The notes under the pieces: generated by a model | The model's input: the letters and a program-made list of their open reading frames with translations, nothing else | What the model was told of the DNA's origin: nothing | Databases searched by the model: none | Assembly: GCA_950022295.1 (NCBI GenBank) | Contig: OX465597.1 | Span: 380,029,016 to 380,093,015, forward strand | From: Bromus sterilis | Taxonomy: Eukaryota > Streptophyta > Magnoliopsida > Poales > Poaceae | DNA length: 64,000 nucleotides | Direction of reading: 5' to 3' | Shown here: positions 57,721 through 64,000 of the stretch, piece after piece | Position numbering within the stretch: position 1 is the first letter of the stretch | Layout: each line of letters opens with the position of its first letter | Position numbers and translations under genes: made by a program

Positions 57721-58885
57721 TACTACAAAAGAATAGCAACCTCAATTACCTACTTCAAGTCAAGACACAAAACTCAGTGCAACAGGCAAACTCTCTAAAC
57801 AAGATAAACATGAAAACTTAGGAGAGTTCCAGCAACAAACTAAACAAAAGCTCCTTGAAAAGATAAGCATGAAAACTAAGAGCTAAACATGACAGTAGCT
57901 ATGAAAAAGATAAAGAACACACACAACAAAGATAAGCATGAAAAATCCTATGTTGTGTTCTAGATTTTGAAAGTGGAGCGTGTTTCTCTCCCACACATAC
58001 AAATCTGGGTTATAACTTATTATGAACAGCAAGCAAAGCTCAAAAAAACTAAAAATAAAACCTAAGAGCGAGACGCTCCAAGCATAGCACATAACGCATG
58101 AAGTGATAAAAATATAGTGAAACGAGAGACGAACTGATAATTGTTGATGGAGAAGGGGATGCACGGGGGCATCCTTAAGCTTAGACGCTTGAGTCTCCTT
58201 GAATATTTCTTGGGGATGCATGGGGGCATCCCCAAGCTTGAGCGCTTGACACTCCTGGATCTTCTTTCATCATCTTCCCTCGCACACTTGAAAACTCCCT
58301 TCATACATAACTCATCATAATCTGATTAGCGAGGTTAGTAACCATAATAAAATAATTTTTTCTCTACTGGAAATAAATATATTATTGAAGAGCTACTGTT
58401 TATCAAGATTGCCAAAAAGTTTTTGCAAAGAAAAAACAAGCTTAAGGTTTGCAAAACGAATAAGAGGCAAAACAGGACAGAATCTGTGAAAAACAGACCA
58501 GCAGGTAGTAAAGAATTTTTTAGGGATACTTATGCAACTCAAATAAAAAAACTCAAAACATACGAAAGTTCCGTAATTGTATAGAGCACGCTGTGTAAAT
58601 ATTTCAGCTAAAAAAGATGAACTGGGATTTTTCTGTGATTTTTCTAGTCACGAGGACAGAATCTGTTTTCTGGACAGCATGTCACAACTTTCACTTCCCT
58701 TGTCATATGAGGCTATAAATGGCACAAAGCTTGAAAAGTAAAGATACAATGATGTTGCTACAGTAGTAACAATCATCAAGACCACAAAAAACAGAATAAA
58801 AACAAAAAGGAAATACTAAATTCATTGAGGGCTGCCTCCGGAAAGCGCTTCTTTAAAGCCATTAGCTAGGCTCAATGCAAATAGA

Positions 58886-60044
58886 TCAAGTCTTTTCAAG
58901 AAAATAACTAGCCCGTGTGACAGACTCAAATGGCAACTTAATCTTTTTCCTAGGGAAGTGTTCCATCCCTTTCTTCAGAGGGAATTGGAATTTTATAATC
59001 CCTTCTTTCATATCAATAATAGCGCCCACGGTGCGAAGAAAAGGACGTCGCAAAATAATTGGACAAGAAGGTTCACATTCAATGTCCATAATAGTAAAAT
59101 CAACGGGAACATAATTGTCATTGACAATGATAAGAACATCATCGATCTTCCCCAAAGTTTTTTTACGGAAGAATCGACAAGGCGAACACCAAAAGAACAA
59201 GGATCAAAAGGTTTTAATTCAAATATATCATACATTCTTTTGGGCATAACAGAGGTACTAGCTCCAACATCACATAAAGCATAGCAAGAAAAGTTATTCA
59301 ACTTAATTTTAATCATAGGATCCCAACCATCTTGTAGCTTTATAGGTATGGAGGCTTCTACCCTAAGCTTCTCCTCCCTAGCTTTAATGAGAGCATTAGT
59401 GATATGCCCCGTGAAGGCAAGATTGAGTGTGCTAGTGTGGGGGTCTCTAGACATCTTGTGAAGGAAACGAATAACTTCAGAAAGAGTGCAATTATCAAAA
59501 TCAAGGTCACTACTATCAAGTAAAGTGGTAGTGGTGTCCTTTAGGCTCACTTGTTTGGTAGCTTTTATAGTCATAGGAATTTCTTCTTCTACGGTTGAGG
59601 TCATAGCATCACCATTAATAGGTCCTATGGGACTAGGGGTGCATTGGGTGCTAAGAGTTTGGATATCTCAACCACTTGGATAGTAGCAATGGTTTGGTAT
59701 GTAGGAAGGCTCTTAATTCTATCTTCTTCCTTCTTTTCTCTAGCCCATCTCTCTTTGATTTTAGCCATCATCCTAATGTTTTCATTAATTTGCACTTGGA
59801 TATCATTCATAGGAGTGACCTTCCTCTCCTCAAGAGGAGAAGTTCTAATTTTAAGCAATTCTACTTCTTGGCTAAATTGTCTACCTTCGACGAGAGATTA
59901 TCTAATTTGTCTAGTTTTTCCTCTACACTCTTGTTGAAGGCTTTTTGGGTAGTGATAAAGTCTTTAACCATACTCTCTAATTCAGAAGTCGAGTTTTTGG
60001 TGCTAGGATAAGTGTTGTTGTTCCCATAGTTGTTGGAGGGGAAC
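58886..60044 (-). pseudogene. Gag-protease fragment of element G, frameshifted
   Basis: From 60044 downward: a gag C-terminal part with coiled-coil character (SELESMVKDFITT, VEEKLDKLDNL), an acidic/basic linker, then an aspartic protease-like domain (about 59290-58960) with CDVGASTSVMP at the active-site position. There Asp-Val-Gly replaces the usual Asp-Ser/Thr-Gly. Downstream are CPIILRRPFLRTVGAIID and a clean stop at 58886. Two frame changes (near 59620 and 59200) break it. RT and integrase are absent because the frame ends at a proper stop followed by the conserved noncoding block. This suggests the family lost pol as a unit rather than by decay. Confidence 0.6.
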
Positions 60045-60493
60045 TGACGAGGGGGTGACCCCACGACTCCTGCATATAAGGCTACCTGGTGCGTATGAAG
60101 ACAGAAGGCCCGCTGGAAAGCTACGACAAGCCCACGATTGGCCCAAACAGGCACCGACGTAGGAGTCCGCGACTAAACATGGAAGGTGCAACTTGGCGTA
60201 CAAGGAAATACTTAAACTAGGAAACCATCCTTGTGACCTAGTACGGACTCCCCGAGACGTAGACTAGTATATAAAGGCTGGGAGGGGAGACGTCCGGATC
60301 AACTCAATACGCATCTACTCATCCTTGCCTTGCGAGAACTCGCCTTGGACTCCACTGTAATCATCCCCTCACGCAATAATATCGAGCAGGAAGTGCTTCT
60401 CCTGTTAGCCGACGAGTATCGTCCAACCTGTGCCATCTCTATGACTAACCCAGGGTCCCTGACCATGCGATTTGCCAGGGTTGATCCCCGTCA
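60045..60493 (+). repeat. 5' LTR of element H
   Basis: 449 bp with 8-bp class inverted ends (TGACGAGG / CCCCGTCA). Contains a TATA box at 60268-60275. It is followed after 2 bp by the primer site. Confidence 0.75.
60268..60275 (+). promoter_or_regulatory. TATA box of element H LTR
   Basis: TATATAAA, about 225 bp before the LTR end, as expected for the U3/R boundary. Confidence 0.6.
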
Positions 60494-60495
60494 AT

Positions 60496-60512
60496 TGGCG
60501 CCGTCTGTGGGA
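60496..60512 (+). other. Primer-binding site of element H
   Basis: TGGCGCCGTCTGTGGGA, a different tRNA specificity from the Asp site of A, B and C; typical of another Gypsy lineage. Confidence 0.75.
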
Positions 60513-63500
60513 ACTACGCATGTTGGAATCACGATCTCGGCGGTTCCGCCCTCAGCAGACCAAGACTCGAGGTCTAGAACCAGATCTAGCCCGCTCGAAG
60601 AATTCAAGATCACCACAAGCGTCTCCATCATCTCGCCAAGATCATCTAGCCTGCAGCCGAACCAAGCCCAGCACCTCGACGACTATCAGATCCATCGACG
60701 ACGGAAGAGAACCCGACGACTTAGAAGGCAAACATGAGGACTCTACTCGAGAGCCCCACTCGAAGAGTCGCGGCGTGTGGAAGAAGACTCGCCCACCAGT
60801 CGACGACCCGCCGCCGCTCGGACCGCCACCACACGCCAAGACAACGACTCCGAAACCCAGACCGGAGAGTACTACGACCCCGATCGAAGGCCAGACGAAT
60901 TCGCCAACTTCATCCGAAGCCAATCACTCAGCGACGGGATAGAACTTGACCCAAGAGTCCACAGCCGAGCAGAAGACCACTCGCAGACCTTCCAAGTCTC
61001 GAGGAGAAGAAGGCACGCCGGCTCCAGCAAACTCACAGCTAAAGAGCAACTAGAAGGACCCTGCGTGATCCACAGTTTTGAAGACAGTCGAGGACATCTC
61101 AAAGCAAGCCACACCCTGGGAGATTGCCGCCTATTCGCCGAACTCTCCAACAGCCTCAAGGAGGAGAAGCAGCGTGAAGCCAAACACACTCAAAAAAGCA
61201 CGCAATCACTCGCACCAAGTGCAGATGAGCAATACCCCGCGTCCCAGGGACGAATCTGCATGATCCAAGAAGGAAGACCCTCGAAAGCAAAGCAAGATGC
61301 CTACACCCTGCAGGCCGAAGCAGCCGAAGACCTAAAGATAACTGAAACCTACCAACTGAGCGGCGCCGAGACCATCATCACCTTCTCGCAGAACGACCGT
61401 CCTCCCGCAGTTCCGAGGCCTGGGCATGCACCCCTGGTCCTCGAAGCTCAGATCCGAGGATACGACATGGACAAAGTCTTCATGGACGGAGGAAGCAGTC
61501 TAAACATAATCTTCGCCAACACCTTATGCAAGATGTTAATCCCACGATCAGTTTGGAAGAAGTCAGGCACCGCAGTATACGGCGTAGTTCCGGGAGAAGC
61601 AGCCACCTCCATCGGAACAATACAGCTCGACGTGATCTTCGGCAGCAAGCGCAACTTCGCAAAGAGAGCGCTCGAGTTCGAAGTGCTCGACTGGAAGTCA
61701 CAGTATCATGCCATACTCGGACGACCAGCATTCGCACAGTTCATGGCGGTTCCACACTACGCATACCTCAAGCTCAAGATGCCAGGACCCGCAGGAATCA
61801 TCACAGTCAAAGGAAGCTTCACCAAATCGGACCAGTGCGACCGCGACTTCCACAAAGTCTCCGACACATTTGGAGCCCAACAACATCTCAAAGAAATAGC
61901 CATGGTAACGGACAAAAGCATCTTCCCGCTGGCAAACCGAAGCGAGACAAAGGAATTTGACCTTGATTTCAGCATCGACAGCGACACGATCACACACCAA
62001 GTACACCCAACAGACCCAGAAAAGATAGTCCGCATATATGCCCACCTTCCAGAAGAGCAAGCAACCGCCCTCATAACTTTCCTTCGCGAAGAGTGGAAAT
62101 TTTTCGCCTGGTGCCCAGCCGACATGCCCGGGGTACCACGAGAATTTGCAGAACACGCGCTCCACATCTAGCCAAACACCAAGCCAATAAAGCAGGCACT
62201 GCGACGATTCTCAGAACCCAAGCGCAGAGCTATCGGATAAGAAGTGAACCGACTACTCGACGCGCAGTTCATCTGAGAGACGAAGAAAGCAACATGGATA
62301 GCAAACCCAGTCCTAGTCCCTAAAAAGTACACCAGGTACTGAGGACGTGCGTCGACTACGGGCCTATCAACAAGCACTGCCCAAAAGACCACTTCCCCCT
62401 GCCAAGAATCGATCAAATAATCGACTCCACAGCAGAATGCGACCTCCTCTCCTTCCTCGACGCATACTCAGGATACAATCAGATTAGGATGAAGGAAGAA
62501 GACGAAGAGCACACGTCGTTCATCACCCCCTACGGAGTATTCTGCTACCAAACAATGCCCTTCGGCCTAAAAAACGCGGGAGCCACGTACCAGAGGATGA
62601 TGCAAGCATGTTTGCGAGATCAGATTGGCAGGAACGTCCAGGTCTACGTAGACGACATCGTCATCAAAACCTATAGCGCCAACACGCTACTCGACGACCT
62701 CCGCGAGACATTCGCGGCCCTCAACAAATACAGGATCAAGCTCAACCCCAAAAAATGCGTGTTCGGCGTCCCAGCCGGAAAATTACTCGGGTACATGGTC
62801 TCTGCCCGAGGAATCGAAGCAAACCCCGAAAAGGTTCGAGCAATCGCCAAGATGCAAAGGCCAACCAACATCAGAGGAGTACATCAGCTCACAGGAAAGC
62901 TCGCAGCATTGAGCCGCTTTATCAGCAGGTTAGGCGAAAGGACCTTACCGTTCTACAAACTGCTGAGAAAAGGAGAAAAATTCGAGTGGACCGAGGAAGC
63001 CAGCAATGCATTCACAGACTTAAAGAAGACCCTCTCAACCCCACCAATCTTGGTGGTGCCCAAAGAGAGGGAAAAGTTGTCTCTCTACATAGCAGCACGC
63101 AGCAGCGTCGTGAGCACAGTGCTCGTCGTCGAGCGCGCGGAAGAAGGCAAAATCCAGAGCATCCAAAGACCAATTTACTACCTCAGCACGCTACTCACGA
63201 AGCCACAGCAGCGGTACCCACACTACCAGAAACTCCTACTCGCCATTATCATGACCTCCAGGAAAGTATCGCACTACTTCGACGAACACCCCATCACAAT
63301 CGTGAGCAGCGCACCACTCGCGGACATCCTCAACAATCCCGGAGCGACCGGTCGAGTCGCCGAGTGGAACATGGAGCTAAGCCCGCGAGACCTGCAGTTC
63401 AAACACCCGACAGCGATCAAAGCCCAAGTACTCCCAGATTTTCTGGTTGAGTGGGAAGAAGTCCAAACACTAGGTCCCCATACCTATCCAACTCATGGAC

Positions 63501-64000
63501 GATGTACTTCGACGGATCTAAAAGACAGCAAGGAGCCGGAGCAGGCATCGTCCTAGTCTCCCCAAAGGAACAAAGCTCAAATACATCCTCCAAATCAACT
63601 TCAGCAACGCCTCCAACAACGAAGCAGAATACGAGGCACTAATGCATGGCATGCGCATGGCAAAAACTTGCGGTGCCACTCGCCTCTCGATCTACGACGA
63701 CTCCAACCTCGTCGTCCAGCAGGCGACGAGAGACTGTAACGCAGTCGCAGACAACATGGCAGCCTACCAGAAGCTCTATAACGCACTAGAGGGAGGATTC
63801 GACGGTTGTGAACTCAACTACATCCCCAGAGCAAACAATACAAAAGCCGACGAACTCGCGAACATCGGATCGACTCGAGGACCAATACCACCAGGCGTTT
63901 TCCTCGAGAGCATCAATCAAAGATCAATAAAAGAAAATCCAGCAGAGCCCAAAGTAGTCGCAGAAGAAGACGACACCAATGAGCCAGCTTAGGTGGCAGC
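60513..64000 (+). pseudogene. Gag-pol of element H, multiply broken
   Basis: Gag is mostly deleted. A gag tail (LEGPCVIHSFEDSRGH) and protease with FMDGGSSLNIIFA (about 61470) are open to 62171. The start of RT then has stops at 62169, 62238 and 62277 and near 62339, plus a frameshift. The next open stretch (to 63556) holds LPRIDQIID, DAYSGYNQIRM, MPFGLKNAG, YVDDIV (62645-62662) and the first RNase H. A second, bacterial/archaeal-type RNase H (MYFDGSKRQQGAGAG) starts near 63504 and has a one-base deletion near 63565. The dual RNase H points to the Tat lineage. Integrase is beyond the window. Not functional. Confidence 0.8.

Larger units (their letters stand above)
47575..60044 (-). mobile_element. 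Internal region of element G, interrupted by E, a MITE and H
   Basis: Own sequence occupies 47575-49329 and 57608-60044. It starts with the polypurine tract, continues collinear with A and B, and ends with a gag-protease region (58886-60044). Element E (49330-57607) and Stowaway 57627-57720 lie within. Element H cuts it at 60045, so the primer site and 5' LTR are outside the window. A polypurine-like copy lies at 58227-58239. Confidence 0.75.
60045..64000 (+). mobile_element. Tat-like Gypsy retrotransposon H (5' part)
   Basis: LTR 60045-60493 (TGACGAGGGG...CCCCGTCA), primer site 60496-60512, gag-protease-RT-RNase H and a second RNase H. The right end is beyond the window. The 5 bp before it, GGAAC (60040-60044), would be the TSD. 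It is inserted into the gag of element G. Confidence 0.8.

Overview
This window looks like a stretch of a large grass genome, almost certainly Triticeae (wheat, Aegilops, barley or rye relatives). The evidence is (i) layered LTR retrotransposons with intact 5-bp target-site duplications (TSDs), (ii) Stowaway MITEs with CTCCCTCCG termini and TA duplications, and (iii) intron-containing host genes with very GC-rich 5' ends typical of grasses. Species and chromosome cannot be fixed by eye.

Layout. 1-7174: nested retroelements. A minus-strand Gypsy-type element (C) starts at the left edge with a long open frame that is neither gag nor pol. It has a tRNA-Asp primer-binding site and a 5' LTR carrying a 1.27-kb tandem duplication. 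It sits in a long LTR of another family (4074-7061), which in turn interrupts an older LTR tail (7062-7174). 7175-7788: low-copy-looking DNA. 7789-20934: complete minus-strand element B (TSD GGGGC, gag only). Its 3' LTR is split by complete plus-strand element A (9089-15304, TSD GGACC, no coding capacity). 20940-27700: old debris, including a LINE fragment, an LTR relic, a CACTA terminus, a relic of a transposon-associated DNA-binding protein and a GC-rich patch.

27791-40656 is a gene island with three intact host genes. They are a plant DYRK-type protein kinase (8 exons, plus strand, 725 aa), an intronless organelle-targeted P-class PPR protein (plus, 660 aa), and a membrane-anchored DxDxT (CTD small phosphatase/Dullard-like) phosphatase (6 exons, minus, 313 aa) convergent with the PPR gene. 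All splice junctions I propose are GT-AG and keep frame. A LINE with 16-bp TSDs lies between the kinase and PPR genes, about 60 bp upstream of the PPR start codon. Three Stowaway MITEs, two of them nested, lie in the last long kinase intron.

40657-45911: spacer with a Tourist-like MITE, a tRNA-derived SINE head, and a 1.5-kb Harbinger-type element carrying its own ORF and a 62-bp triple repeat. 45912-64000: minus-strand element G (gag-protease only), interrupted by a solo-LTR-like element E (TSD AAACT) that is itself interrupted by F (TSD CAGGG). Next come a Stowaway MITE with a paralogous empty site and then plus-strand Tat-like Gypsy element H (gag-protease-RT-RNaseH-second RNaseH, broken by stops and frameshifts), which runs off the right edge.

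The most interesting non-gene signals are: a family of non-autonomous elements (A, B, C, G) that share LTR, primer site and leader but swap or lose the coding module; internal copies of the polypurine tract in these elements; and conserved pairs of short acidic exon-like segments plus a 53-bp palindrome-rich block inside three long LTRs. Retroelement family names were not assigned because that needs a database search.
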